Positions 35,302 to 43,796 are shown, counted from the stretch's first letter. The stretch: 64,000 bases of DNA from Stenotrophomonas maltophilia (GCF_023518235.1 NZ_CP090423.1:434001-498000), one strand, 5' to 3'. Program-made: numbers and translations. The notes: a model not told the origin generated them from the sequence alone.

Positions 35302-36123
35302 ATGTCGACCATCCGTCCGGTGTTCTACGTTTCCGATGGAACCGGTATCACCGCTGAAACCATTGGGCATAGCCTGCTGACCCAGTTCTCCGGGTTCAGC
35401 TTCATTACCGACCGGATGTCGTTTGTCGATGACCCTGAAAAGGCGCGTGAAGCCTGCGCCCGGATCCAGGCGGCGGGGGAGCGCTACCAGGTCCGGCCGA
35501 TCGTGGTGAACTCCTGCGTGGACCAGAGCCTGAGCCTGATCCTGGCCGACAGCGGGGCGCTGATGCTGGATGTGTTCGCGCCGTTCATCGAGCCGCTGGA
35601 GCGTGAACTGGCCAGCCCGCGCCTGGCCCGGGTCGGCCAGGCTCACGGCATGGTCGATTTCGACACCTACCACCGCCGCATCAATGCGATGAACTTCGCT
35701 CTGACCCACGATGACGGCATCGCGGTGAACTACGACGACGCCGACGTGATCCTGGTGGCGGTGTCGCGCGCCGGCAAGACGCCGACCTGCATCTACCTGG
35801 CCCTGCATTACGGGGTGCGTGCGGCCAACTACCCGCTGACCGACGAGGACCTGGAAAGCGACCGCCTGCCGCCGCGCCTGCGCAACTACCGGCGCAAGCT
35901 GTTCGGCCTGACCATCGACCCGGACCGCCTGCAGCAGATCCGCCAGGAGCGCCGCCCGAACTCCCGCTACGCCAACCTGGACACCTGCAAGCGCGAGGTG
36001 GCCGCGGCCGAGGTGATGTTCCAGATGGAGCGGATCCCGACCCTGAGCACCACCCACACCTCGATCGAGGAGATCTCCAGCAAGGTGCTGGCCACGCTGG
36101 GGCTGCAGCGCGAGCTGTATTGA
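35302..36123 (+). CDS. ppsR: PEP synthase regulatory kinase/phosphorylase PpsR (DUF299)
   Basis: PpsR inactivates PpsA by ADP-dependent threonine phosphorylation and reactivates it by phosphorolysis. The 273-residue protein has [19 protein letters not shown] at the N-terminus, the P-loop-like [14 protein letters not shown] near 155-168, and the ending [19 protein letters not shown], all typical of the family. The divergent arrangement with ppsA supports the assignment. Confidence 0.96.
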   Translation: MSTIRPVFYVSDGTGITAETIGHSLLTQFSGFSFITDRMSFVDDPEKAREACARIQAAGERYQVRPIVVNSCVDQSLSLILADSGALMLDVFAPFIEPLERELASPRLARVGQAHGMVDFDTYHRRINAMNFALTHDDGIAVNYDDADVILVAVSRAGKTPTCIYLALHYGVRAANYPLTDEDLESDRLPPRLRNYRRKLFGLTIDPDRLQQIRQERRPNSRYANLDTCKREVAAAEVMFQMERIPTLSTTHTSIEEISSKVLATLGLQRELY

Positions 36124-36139
36124 GGCGCGCGCCACGATC

Positions 36140-36161
36140 GCCGGGCATGGCCCGGCTCTAC
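36140..36161. repeat. SMAG-like hairpin
   Basis: GCCGGGC-AT-GGCCCGGC followed by TCTAC is the inverse of a GTAGA-headed unit. It lies directly behind ppsR and may act as its terminator. Confidence 0.75.
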
Positions 36162-36191
36162 CCCCGGGGTTGGCTTGCGCATGCGCGCCCC

Positions 36192-36211
36192 CACGTTGAA
36201 GCACCAACGTG
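36192..36211. promoter_or_regulatory. Inverted repeat upstream of the DUF1249 gene
   Basis: CACGTTG-N6-CAACGTG is a perfect 7-bp inverted repeat 12 bp before the ATG at 36224 and touching a TAGGAT box. It may be an operator or a 5' hairpin. Confidence 0.35.
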
Positions 36212-36223
36212 TAGGATCGACCC

Positions 36224-36733
36224 ATGGCCCGAGCCTTGCCCCGTACCAATCGCATTCCCCGCCTGAGCCGGTTGAGCTGGCTCATGGGGCTGTATGCGGA
36301 AAACTACCGGCACCTGGTGCGCCTGTTCGAACCGGCCGGACTGGTGGCGGGCAGCTACATTTCCTCGATCGGTGACGGTCTGGACGTGCGCCTGGACGTC
36401 ATCGAATGCCATCGCTACACGGTGGAACTGCGCCTGACCTACGACCTGGCCGACCCGGTCACCGGCGAGCCGGATCCTTCGGCCTATGTGCGGCTGTACC
36501 GTGACGCGCGCCAGGTCGAGACCACCCATTGCTATGTGGGCCGCCGCTGGCAGGACACCATGGGCCTGTACCCGCCGCCGGCCGAGCTGATCAGCCACCG
36601 CATGCGGATGAACACCTTCCTCGGCAAGTGGCTGGAATACCTGGCCGAGCGCGGCCACGGCGTGGCCACCCTGCGCCGTGACCCTGATGGCGCCGGCACA
36701 CCTGCCGAACGCCGCCTGTCGCTGGTGCGCTGA
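36224..36733 (+). CDS. DUF1249 (YqiB-like) protein
   Basis: The 169-residue protein matches DUF1249: [18 protein letters not shown] near the start, [17 protein letters not shown] in the middle and [26 protein letters not shown] toward the end. It is a soluble protein of unknown function, often next to Nudix ADP-ribose pyrophosphatase genes; here a Nudix gene follows after 42 bp. Confidence 0.85.
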   Translation: MARALPRTNRIPRLSRLSWLMGLYAENYRHLVRLFEPAGLVAGSYISSIGDGLDVRLDVIECHRYTVELRLTYDLADPVTGEPDPSAYVRLYRDARQVETTHCYVGRRWQDTMGLYPPPAELISHRMRMNTFLGKWLEYLAERGHGVATLRRDPDGAGTPAERRLSLVR

Positions 36734-36775
36734 TCGGCCATAATCGACGGCTGACCTGCTGCTGGATGCTGCCCC

Positions 36776-37264
36776 ATGCCGTATACCCCGATCGTCGCCA
36801 CCCTGGGCTATGTGCTCTCGCCCGATCGTCGCCAGGTGCTGATGATCCACCGCAACACCCGCCCCGGTGACCATCACCTGGGCAAGTACAACGGTCTGGG
36901 CGGCAAGATCGAAGCGGACGAGGACGTGGCCGCCAGCATGCGCCGCGAGATCCAGGAAGAAGCCGGGATCGACTGCACCGGCATGCGCCTGCGCGGCACC
37001 CTCAGCTGGCCGGGCTTCGGCAAGCACGGCGAGGACTGGCTGGGCTTCGTGTTCGTCATCGACACCTTCGAGGGCAGCCCGCACGGTGGCAACCACGAAG
37101 GCACGCTGGAGTGGGTGGACCTGGACAAGCTGGACACGCTGCCGATGTGGGAGGGGGATCGCAACTTCCTGCCGCTGGTGTTCGACGCCGACCCGCGCCC
37201 GTTCCATGGGGTGATGCCGTACAAGGACGGCCGCATGGTCAGCTGGTCCTACAGCCGGCTGTGA
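36776..37264 (+). CDS. Nudix hydrolase (MutT/8-oxo-dGTP diphosphatase-like)
   Basis: The 162-residue enzyme has a complete Nudix box, G43-x5-E49-x7-R57-E-x2-E-E-x-G64 (GKIEADEDVAASMRREIQEE). The LGKYNGLGGKIE lead-in and WPGFGKHGEDWLGFVF resemble 8-oxo-dGTP sanitising enzymes. It probably removes oxidised nucleotides, though other nucleoside diphosphate substrates are possible. It appears co-transcribed with the DUF1249 gene. Confidence 0.87.
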   Translation: MPYTPIVATLGYVLSPDRRQVLMIHRNTRPGDHHLGKYNGLGGKIEADEDVAASMRREIQEEAGIDCTGMRLRGTLSWPGFGKHGEDWLGFVFVIDTFEGSPHGGNHEGTLEWVDLDKLDTLPMWEGDRNFLPLVFDADPRPFHGVMPYKDGRMVSWSYSRL

Positions 37265-37302
37265 CCCGACGAATCGGTTGGGTGCCAACGACGAAACGGG
37301 TG

Positions 37303-37323
37303 GGTGCCAACCTTGGTTGGCGC
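37303..37323. repeat. Short hairpin repeat of the GTGCCAACC type
   Basis: GGTGCCAACC-TT-GGTTGGCGC forms a 9-bp stem 38 bp after the Nudix stop codon. It belongs to the same class as the hairpin at 31712 and may terminate the DUF1249-Nudix operon. Confidence 0.65.
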
Positions 37324-37341
37324 GCTCTTCCGGCAGATTAA

Positions 37342-37384
37342 TACCCGGACAATATTGACGCGAACAAATTACCCGGGCAATATT
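37342..37384 (+). promoter_or_regulatory. Promoter with duplicated operator for the DUF2239 gene
   Basis: TTGACG (37355-37360) and CAATAT (37378-37383) are 17 bp apart, an excellent sigma-70 promoter. A 15-bp direct repeat, TACCCGGRCAATATT, occurs at 37342-37356 and 37370-37384 (one difference), so one copy covers the start of the -35 box and the other covers the -10 box. A repressor binding both would block transcription completely. Confidence 0.65.
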
Positions 37385-37410
37385 TGCGCATCGCCCCCGA
37401 TGCCATCGCC

Positions 37411-38040
37411 ATGCCCGCGTCCGCACTTCCCCCCTTCAGCTGTTTCGACGGCCATCGCCTGGTCGCCTCCGGTACCCCGGCAGTGGCCGCGCTGGCACTG
37501 AAGCAGCTGCGCGCCGACCACGCCGCCGGTCCGCTGCTGGTGTTCGACAACGCCACCGGCCGCACCCGTGATTTCGACACGCGCGGCAGCGATGCCGAAC
37601 TGTTGGCGCGGCTGGCCGATACCTTTGCAACGGCCGCGGAGGCCGATGCCGGAATCGCTCCGGAAGACGCGCCTGTTGCCCCGCGTGGCCGTGGCCGCCC
37701 GAAGCTGGGCGTGGTGGCCCGTGAAGTGACCTTGCTGCCGCGCCATTGGGCGTGGCTGGCCGAGCAGCCCGGCGGGGCTTCGGTGGCATTGCGAAAACTG
37801 GTCGAGGCGGCCAGCCGGGCCGGTGCCGACAAGGACCGCCGGCGCCGCGATGCCGAGCGTGCCTATCACTTCCTGCAGACCATCGCCGGTGACCTGCCGG
37901 GCTTCGAGGAGGCCATCCGCCTGCTGTTCGCGCATGACCGCGCAGGCCTGGAAGCGGCGTTGCGCCGCTGGCCCGAGGACGTGCGCCGCCACGCGCTGCG
38001 TCTGGCCTTCGACGAACCTGTAGACAGCGCCGACGACTGA
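37411..38040 (+). CDS. DUF2239-family protein
   Basis: The 209-residue protein follows the DUF2239 pattern: FDGHRLVASGTPAVAALALK at the start, LLVFDNATGRTRDFDTRG, then GRGRPKLGVVAREVTLLPRHWAWLAEQPGGASVALRKLVEAA. The central GRPKLGV-REVTLLPRHW segment resembles a ribbon-helix-helix DNA-binding unit, so it may be a regulator, possibly of its own duplicated operator. ATG at 37411 fits the family start; a TTG nine codons upstream overlaps the promoter. Confidence 0.8.
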   Translation: MPASALPPFSCFDGHRLVASGTPAVAALALKQLRADHAAGPLLVFDNATGRTRDFDTRGSDAELLARLADTFATAAEADAGIAPEDAPVAPRGRGRPKLGVVAREVTLLPRHWAWLAEQPGGASVALRKLVEAASRAGADKDRRRRDAERAYHFLQTIAGDLPGFEEAIRLLFAHDRAGLEAALRRWPEDVRRHALRLAFDEPVDSADD

Positions 38041-38078
38041 GCCAACACGCTGTCGTTGAGCGACCGCGCGCTCTGATC

Positions 38079-38094
38079 GCGGGCCAAGGCCCGC
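38079..38094 (+). terminator. Hairpin behind the DUF2239 gene
   Basis: GCGGGCC-AA-GGCCCGC is a perfect 7-bp stem followed by TTCCCTTGTG. It may be a weak terminator. Confidence 0.4.
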
Positions 38095-38159
38095 TTCCCT
38101 TGTGCTTGCTTTGCTGGCGTAAACGCCTGGCAGGGCAGCGCCTTGCCCCGAGAAAACCC

Positions 38160-39527
38160 ATGAACACGCCTGCACCTGCCACCGCCTCGGCCGCGCCACC
38201 GCTGTGGCGCACCTATCTGACCCTGCTGCTGCCGATGCTGCTGACCAATGCATTGCAGCTGGCCGCCGGCACGCTGGACAACATCTACCTGGGCCATCTG
38301 CTGGGTACCCAGGCAGTGGCGGCGGCCGCTGCGTTCTTCCCGGTCTTCTTCCTGCTGCTGGCCCTGGTCATGGGGCTGGCGACCGGTGCGATGGTGATGA
38401 TCGGCCAAGCCTGGGGTGCGGGCCGCCCGCACCAGGCGCGCGCCATTGCCGGTAGTGCGGTGGCTCTGGTGCTGGCGCTGTCGGTGCTGGTGATGGCCGT
38501 GGGTGGCGGCTTCGCGCCTCAGCTGCTGGCGGCCCTCGGCACGCCAGCGCCGATCCTTGGCGAATCGGTCGTCTATGCGCGCGTCCTGCTGTTGGCGGCA
38601 CCGGTGTTCTTCCTGCTGTGGTTGGCCACGGCGGTCAGCCGTGCGGTGGGCGATGCGAAAACGCCGCTGCATGCGCTGCTGCTGGCGACGCTGGTCGGCC
38701 TGCTGTGCACGCCGCTGCTGATCCTGGGCGAGGCCGGTCTGCCGCGGCTGGGCCCGGCCAGTGCGGCCGTCTCGGCGGCGCTGGCCTCCCTGCTGGCCCT
38801 GGTCTGGCTGATGTGGCGCTGGCAGCGGACGGGGCACCCGTTGGCACCGGGGCGCGAACTGCTGCGTGCGATCCGCTTCGATGGAGTACTGATCCGTTCG
38901 ATGCTGCGTATCGGCGTGCCGTCTTCGCTGCAGATGCTCAGTCTGGCCGTGGCCGAGATCGTGCTGCTGGGCTGGATCAATCGCTACGGATATACCGCCA
39001 CGGCGGCCTACGGTGCGGTCAACCAGTTGATGAGCTGGGTGCAGCTGCCGGCGATGTCGCTGGGCATCACCGCCACCATCCTCGCTGCGCATGCGATGGG
39101 GGCGGGGGGTACGGCACGGCTGCCGGCCATCGCCCGCACCGGCGTGCTGCTCGGCAGCGCGATGCTGGCGGTGGTGCTGCTGCTGGTTATGGCGCTGGCG
39201 CCCTGGCTGAGCGGCCTGATCCTGGCGGCCACGGACGTGCGCGAACTGGCCACGCAGCAGTTGCGCACGGTGGTGTGGGGGGTGTTGGCGATGGGAGGCA
39301 GTGCGGTGCTGGTCGGCGTGATGCGGGGCAGTGGCACGGTGCTGTTGCCGGCATTGCTGGGCTTGGTTGCCGTGTTGCTTCTGGAGCTGCCGCTGGCGAT
39401 GTGGCTGCAGGCGCGGTACGGGCTGACCGGCCTGTGGTGGGCGTGGCCGCTGGGGCTGATGGCAATGCTGGTGATGCAGGTGATCTGTTTCGCCCGGTGG
39501 CGGCGACGATCCCTGGCGAGGGTATGA
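38160..39527 (+). CDS. MATE-family multidrug efflux transporter
   Basis: This 455-residue transporter has 12 hydrophobic segments. The first repeat carries LLLPMLLTNALQLAAGTLDNIYLGHLLGTQAVAAAAAFFP and GLATGAMVMIGQAWGAG, and the second half shows MLRIGVPSSLQMLSLAVAEIVLLGWINRYG, the two-fold MATE pattern. It exports cationic drugs with Na+ or H+ antiport. The ATG at 38160 gives the usual short N-terminus. No regulator adjoins it. Confidence 0.9.
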   Translation: MNTPAPATASAAPPLWRTYLTLLLPMLLTNALQLAAGTLDNIYLGHLLGTQAVAAAAAFFPVFFLLLALVMGLATGAMVMIGQAWGAGRPHQARAIAGSAVALVLALSVLVMAVGGGFAPQLLAALGTPAPILGESVVYARVLLLAAPVFFLLWLATAVSRAVGDAKTPLHALLLATLVGLLCTPLLILGEAGLPRLGPASAAVSAALASLLALVWLMWRWQRTGHPLAPGRELLRAIRFDGVLIRSMLRIGVPSSLQMLSLAVAEIVLLGWINRYGYTATAAYGAVNQLMSWVQLPAMSLGITATILAAHAMGAGGTARLPAIARTGVLLGSAMLAVVLLLVMALAPWLSGLILAATDVRELATQQLRTVVWGVLAMGGSAVLVGVMRGSGTVLLPALLGLVAVLLLELPLAMWLQARYGLTGLWWAWPLGLMAMLVMQVICFARWRRRSLARV

Positions 39528-39530
39528 CCG

Positions 39531-39594
39531 GTAGTGCCGGCCGCTGGCCGGCAAAGCCGCCTTGCCGGGGCAGCCGGCCAGCGGCCGGCACTAC
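39531..39594. repeat. SMAG/REP repeat pair
   Basis: A unit with the GTAGTGCCGGCCGCTGGC core starts at 39531 and an inverse unit ends CGGCACTAC at 39594, 20 bp apart. The pair fills the convergent gap between the MATE and methyltransferase genes and may serve as a two-way terminator. Confidence 0.9.
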
Positions 39595-39605
39595 CACCGC
39601 CAGGT

Positions 39606-40256
39606 TCAGCGCCGATGTGCCAGCAGCAGGTGGAAATGCTTCTCGCGCATCTGTCCGTCATTGCTCGACGCGGTTTCCCGGTGGCTGCGCCAGGCCGAGA
39701 CGTTGAATCCCGACACGCGCAGTGCCAGCTCCACCGCATCCAGCTCATGCAACTGGAAATCGGCGGAAAATGACAGGCTGCGCATGAAGGCCGCATCGCC
39801 GAACGCCAGGCACAGCCGGCCTCCCCGGCGAAGTACGCGCGCCAGCTCGTCCAGCACCGGGGCCAGGTGGGGCCAGAAGTACAGGGTGTTGACCGCCAGT
39901 GCGGCATCCATGGATGCCTCGTCCACCGGCAGCGCATGGGCGTCGCCAAGCCGCATCGCCGCCCGGCCGCCCAGGCCGGCACTGGCCAGACGCTGGTTGC
40001 CGGCCTCGACCATGGCGGCGGACAGTTCAATGCCCAGGTACTGGCTTGCTGGCGCCTGCAGCAGTTGCGGCGCGAAGGCCGCATTGCCGGGGCCGATCTC
40101 CAGAATGCGTTCGCCGGCCGCCACCGCCAGCAGCCCGATCGCGGCCTGGTTCAGCGCGCCGTTGCTGCGGTTCATCGAGTCGGCCACTGCCAGTGCAGCG
40201 TCGCCATGGGGCCGTCGCAGCTGCGCGGCCAGGGTGGAAGCATCCAGCATCATCAT
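39606..40256 (-). CDS. Class I SAM-dependent methyltransferase
   Basis: The 216-residue enzyme has the SAM-binding motif I LEIGPGNAAFAPQLL, acidic strand IELSAAMVEAG, motif II LRLGDAHALPVDEAS-like GDAHALPVD and motif III LDELARVLRRGGRLCLAF. It belongs to the UbiE-like small-molecule group; the substrate cannot be told. It begins at or near the ATG at 40256 and converges with the MATE gene. Confidence 0.85.
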   Translation of the reverse strand: MMMLDASTLAAQLRRPHGDAALAVADSMNRSNGALNQAAIGLLAVAAGERILEIGPGNAAFAPQLLQAPASQYLGIELSAAMVEAGNQRLASAGLGGRAAMRLGDAHALPVDEASMDAALAVNTLYFWPHLAPVLDELARVLRRGGRLCLAFGDAAFMRSLSFSADFQLHELDAVELALRVSGFNVSAWRSHRETASSNDGQMREKHFHLLLAHRR

Positions 40257-40393
40257 CGTCCGTCACAAAGAATCGGACGTGGCGGCGGCGGGTCCGCCGA
40301 CGACCATAGCGCCGTCCCGGCGGCTTGGGAAGTAGGTAAACCCCGCTGCCGGGTGATCAGGAAATGTCCAGAGTCGCAGTCGGTGAGATCTGG

Positions 40394-40439
40394 TTGTCCA
40401 CAGGGGGTGTGGATTACGCGTGGGCAACTTTGTGGATAA
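40394..40439. promoter_or_regulatory. Cluster of DnaA-box-like 9-mers upstream of pssA
   Basis: TGTGGATAA at 40431-40439 is a perfect DnaA box (TTATCCACA on the minus strand). TTGTCCACA (40394-40402) and TGTGGATTA (40408-40416) each differ by one base. Three such 9-mers in 46 bp of a GC-rich genome are unlikely by chance. The 344-bp gap between the methyltransferase and pssA contains no gene that I can support. The site could regulate pssA or titrate DnaA. Confidence 0.55.
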
Positions 40440-40600
40440 GCCGCGACAGGCGCCACCCCCCTAGGCTGTCAAGATGGGTGGCGAAAAATTCACCGCTGGT
40501 GATGAGGAGTGAGGGCGCGGTGAAGGCGGCGCCTTGCCGGTGCTGTCGCCAGCGGCGGCGCTCGCGGTAACCTGTGGGCCTTGATGCTCCGTGAGACCCC

Positions 40601-41215
40601 ATGAAACGTCACTTCTCGATGCTGCGCGAATTCCAGCTGGCGGACTGGTTCACCCTGGCCAATGCCTTCTGCGGCACCGGTGCGGTGTTTGCCGCGATGC
40701 GCTTCCTGCAGGACGGGGAGCGCGGCTACCTGCTGTTCGGCATGGCGTTGATCCCGCTGGCCTTCATCTTCGATGCACTGGACGGGCGCATCGCACGCTG
40801 GCGCAAGTCCAGTTCCACCCTCGGGCGGGAGCTGGATTCGCTGTCCGATGTCATCTCCTTCGGTGTGGCTCCGGCAGCGCTGGCCTATGCCTGCGGTATG
40901 CAGGGCGGCTGGGACTGGCTGGTGCTGAGCTACTTCGTCTGCTGCGGTGTCAGCCGCCTGGCGCGCTACAACGTCACGGCCGAGGCACTGGCCGGCGAGG
41001 AGGGCAAGGTCAAGTACTTCGAGGGCACGCCGATTCCGACCAGCCTGGTGCTGGTGATCATGCTGGCCATCGCCGCCGGTACCGATGCCATCGGCCAGGA
41101 CATCTGGTTCGGCCAGTGGCAGATCGGGCCGTGGCAGCTGCATCCGATGGTGCTGCTGTTCGCGCTGTCCGGGTCGCTGATGATCAGCAAGACCCTGCGT
41201 ATTCCCAAGCCATGA
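40601..41215 (+). CDS. pssA: CDP-diacylglycerol-serine O-phosphatidyltransferase
   Basis: This membrane enzyme makes phosphatidylserine, the precursor of phosphatidylethanolamine. The 204-residue protein carries the complete CDP-alcohol phosphotransferase motif D61-G-x2-A65-R66-x8-G75-x3-D79-x3-D83 and six to eight hydrophobic segments. It is the integral (type II) form found outside the enteric bacteria. It is followed by the PHA synthase genes after 22 bp, an arrangement that links membrane lipid supply with storage polymer synthesis. Confidence 0.92.
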   Translation: MKRHFSMLREFQLADWFTLANAFCGTGAVFAAMRFLQDGERGYLLFGMALIPLAFIFDALDGRIARWRKSSSTLGRELDSLSDVISFGVAPAALAYACGMQGGWDWLVLSYFVCCGVSRLARYNVTAEALAGEEGKVKYFEGTPIPTSLVLVIMLAIAAGTDAIGQDIWFGQWQIGPWQLHPMVLLFALSGSLMISKTLRIPKP

Positions 41216-41237
41216 ACCTGCTCTGCGGAGGCCTGCG

Positions 41238-42299
41238 ATGACCAGCTCGGCCCACGACGCCGGCAGCAGCGATTTCGAGACCCTGGCCCGGCAGTATTTC
41301 GGTGCCTGGGGCGATGCGCTGCGGCATGCGACCACCCCCGGCGCGCCGGGCGGCGGCGACCCCGGCAGCTGGCAGCGGCTGTTTGACGGCTGGGCCCAGT
41401 TGTTGCCGGAACAGGGGCAGGGCGCACCGGAAGATGCGGTGCGCCGCTTCCGTGAGCAGGCCGGCAGCTGGTACGGCACGATGCAGGAGGTGGCCGCGCG
41501 CTTCGCCGGCCGCGATGCCAGCAGTGCCGAGGTGGCGCAGGCCTGGCGTGAGGCGGTGCAGGGGCAGGGCGAGGGCATGCTGCAGTGGATGCTGCAGGGC
41601 GCCCGGGGCAGTACCCAGGCCGCTGCCGCCGTGCCCGAATTCGCCGCGTGGCTGCAGCAGTTCCAGCTGCAGGCCGGCCCGTGGCTGCAGAGCCCCGCAT
41701 TCGGCCCCGGCCGCGAGCATCAGGCACGCTGGCAGGCGCTGCTGCGTGCGCAGGAGGACTACCAGCAGCACTCGCGCGCCTACGTCGAACAGATCAAGCA
41801 GGTACTGGAGCAGGCCTTTGCCCTGTTCGAACAGCGCCTGGCCCAGCACGAGCAGCCCGGCAGCCAACTGACCAGCGCCCGTGCGATGTTCGATCTGTGG
41901 ATCGAGGTGGCCGAAGAGGCCTACGCCAAGGTTGCCCTTTCCGAACCGTTCCAGCAGGTCTACGCCGCATTGGGCAACGCCCAGATGCGCCTGCGCGCCG
42001 GCCTGCAGCGCGAGATTGAACAGATGAGTGAACGCATCGGCCTGCCGACCCGCAGCGAGATGGACACGGCCCATCGCCGCATCGCCGAGCTGGAGCGCAG
42101 CCTGCGCCGGCTGCAGGCGCAGGTGGCGGTGCTGGCCGGAACCGCTGCGGTCGATCCGGTCGCGCAGCCGGCGCCGGCGAAGGTGAAGCCAGCCGCGCGC
42201 ACGGCCGCGAAGAAGGCTGCGCCGGCAAAGAAGCCGCCTGCGAAGAAGACATCTGCGAAGACGGCCGCTCCTCGCGCTTCCGCTCGGGCGCGCAATTGA
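41238..42299 (+). CDS. phaE: Class III PHA synthase subunit PhaE with Lys/Ala-rich tail
   Basis: PhaE partners PhaC in class III polyhydroxyalkanoate synthases. The 353-residue protein has the PhaE features WQRLFDGWAQLL, a long helical middle, ARAMFDLWIEVAEEAYAKVALSEPFQQVYAALGNAQMRLR and a following coiled-coil (HRRIAELERSLRRLQAQV). The last 50 residues are Lys/Ala/Pro-rich (AARTAAKKAAPAKKPPAKK), like the histone-H1-like tail of the phasin PhaF, and could contact DNA. GGAGG lies before the ATG. Its stop codon overlaps the phaC start. Confidence 0.9.
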   Translation: MTSSAHDAGSSDFETLARQYFGAWGDALRHATTPGAPGGGDPGSWQRLFDGWAQLLPEQGQGAPEDAVRRFREQAGSWYGTMQEVAARFAGRDASSAEVAQAWREAVQGQGEGMLQWMLQGARGSTQAAAAVPEFAAWLQQFQLQAGPWLQSPAFGPGREHQARWQALLRAQEDYQQHSRAYVEQIKQVLEQAFALFEQRLAQHEQPGSQLTSARAMFDLWIEVAEEAYAKVALSEPFQQVYAALGNAQMRLRAGLQREIEQMSERIGLPTRSEMDTAHRRIAELERSLRRLQAQVAVLAGTAAVDPVAQPAPAKVKPAARTAAKKAAPAKKPPAKKTSAKTAAPRASARARN

Positions 42300-43366
42300 T
42301 GAAAGGACCGTTGGGCTTCAACGCCGATGATCTGATGCAGGAAACCCTGGCCATGCAGCGCAAGCTGATGGAAGGGCTGAAGCTGCTGCCGCAGGTGGAG
42401 GACGTCGACTATGGCGTGACCGCCCGCGAGGAAGTCTGGCGCGATGGCAAGGTGGTGCTGTACCGCTTTGTCGGTGAGCAGGCGCCGACCCGGCGCACGC
42501 CGCTGCTGATCGTCTACGCGCTGGTCAACCGGCCGTACATGGTGGACCTGCAGGCCGATCGTTCGCTGGTGCAGAAGCTGCTGGTGCTGGGCCAGGATGT
42601 CTACGTGCTGGACTGGGGCTACCCGGACCGCTCCGAGCGTTTCCAGACCCTGGAGGACTACCTGCTGCGCTACATCGATGGCGCGGTGGACGCCTTGTGC
42701 GCACGCAGTGGCGGGCCGGCGGACCTGCTCGGCATCTGCCAGGGCGGTGTGTTCGCGCTGTGCTATGCCGCGCTGCGCCGGCACAAGCTGGGCAACCTGA
42801 TCACCATGGTCACCCCGGTCGATTTCCAGACCGCCGACAACATGCTCTCGCACTGGGCACAGCAGGTGGATGTGGACCTGCTGGTGGATACGCTGGGCAA
42901 CATCCCGGCCGACCTGATGAACGCCAGCTACCTGATGCTCAAGCCGTTCCGTTTGAACGTGCAGAAGTACGTCGGCCTGCTCGACATCCTCGATGACAAG
43001 GCGGCGCTGGAGGACTTTCTGCGCATGGAAAAGTGGATCTTCGATTCACCGGACCTGGCAGGCGAGGCGTTCCGTGACTTCATCAAGCAGTTCTATCAGG
43101 GCAACGGCTTGATGAAGGGTACGGTGCGGATCGGTGAGGAGACGGTGGATCTGTTGCAGGTGACCCTGCCGGTACTGAACATCTACGCCGAGCAGGATCA
43201 CCTGGTGCCGCCCGATGCCTCGCGCGCGATGCGCGGTCGACTGGGCACGCAGGACTACACCGAGTCCAGTTTCCGCGGCGGCCACATCGGCATCTACGTG
43301 TCAGGCCGCGCGCAGCGCGAAGTCCCTGCCACCATCGATGGCTGGCTGAAGGCCCGGGACCGGTAG
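42299..43366 (+). CDS. phaC: Class III poly(3-hydroxyalkanoate) synthase subunit PhaC
   Basis: PhaC polymerises 3-hydroxyacyl-CoA into storage polyester. The 355-residue alpha/beta hydrolase has the lipase-like box GICQGG with nucleophile C147, D300 (AEQDHLVPP) and H329 (GGHIGI), matching the Cys-Asp-His triad of class III synthases. The ATG at 42299 overlaps the phaE stop (TGATG), so the two subunits are translationally coupled. The stop TAG is the TAG of a GTAG repeat head at 43363. Confidence 0.94.
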   Translation: MKGPLGFNADDLMQETLAMQRKLMEGLKLLPQVEDVDYGVTAREEVWRDGKVVLYRFVGEQAPTRRTPLLIVYALVNRPYMVDLQADRSLVQKLLVLGQDVYVLDWGYPDRSERFQTLEDYLLRYIDGAVDALCARSGGPADLLGICQGGVFALCYAALRRHKLGNLITMVTPVDFQTADNMLSHWAQQVDVDLLVDTLGNIPADLMNASYLMLKPFRLNVQKYVGLLDILDDKAALEDFLRMEKWIFDSPDLAGEAFRDFIKQFYQGNGLMKGTVRIGEETVDLLQVTLPVLNIYAEQDHLVPPDASRAMRGRLGTQDYTESSFRGGHIGIYVSGRAQREVPATIDGWLKARDR

Positions 43367-43383
43367 AGTCGAGCTTGCTCGAC
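43363..43383. repeat. GTAG-headed hairpin overlapping the phaC stop codon
   Basis: GTAGA followed by GTCGAGC-TT-GCTCGAC, a perfect 7-bp stem. The repeat head supplies the phaC stop codon. A partial copy of the right arm (GCTTGCTCGACT) follows at once. The same unit recurs at 43797. Confidence 0.75.
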
Positions 43384-43414
43384 TTCATGCTTGCTCGACT
43401 TCATGGAACCCAGA

Positions 43415-43783
43415 ATGTCCCGAAACCCTCTCCTGATGCTGGCCATCCTGCTCGCCGCGCCACTCGCCCAAGCCGCCCCCGGACCACAGGCGCAGCGCGA
43501 GATCGCCCAGCTGATCGGCAGCCTGGACGGCTCGCAATGCCGGTTCCAGCGCAATGGCAGCTGGTACGACGGCAGCGATGCGCGCGCGCACCTGCAGCGA
43601 AAGTACGACTACCTGCTGAAGAAGAACCAGGTGGACAGCGCCGAGCAGTTCATCGAGCGTGCCGCCAGCCAGAGCAGCATGAGTGGCAAGCCCTACCGCA
43701 TCCAGTGCCCCGGGCAGCCTGAACAGACGGCAGCGGCCTGGTTTGGCGCACGTCTGCAGGCACTGCGCCAACGCACGCCGTAG
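43415..43783 (+). CDS. DUF5329-family exported protein
   Basis: The 122-residue protein has a signal peptide (LMLAILLAAPLAQAAPG) and the DUF5329 core: LIGSLDGSQCRFQRNGSWYDGSDARAHLQRKYDYLLKK and AEQFIERAASQSSMSGKPY. It is a small periplasmic protein of unknown function found in many Gammaproteobacteria. The ATG at 43415 is the one directly before the signal peptide. Confidence 0.85.
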   Translation: MSRNPLLMLAILLAAPLAQAAPGPQAQREIAQLIGSLDGSQCRFQRNGSWYDGSDARAHLQRKYDYLLKKNQVDSAEQFIERAASQSSMSGKPYRIQCPGQPEQTAAAWFGARLQALRQRTP

Positions 43784-43796
43784 ACATCGGGGCGAT

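Noticed and set aside
35158..36285. Upstream extension of the ppsA frame
   Set aside because: The frame is open for 375 more codons but overlaps ppsR on the other strand. The 792-residue protein from the TTG at 35157 has the standard PpsA length and a ribosome site.
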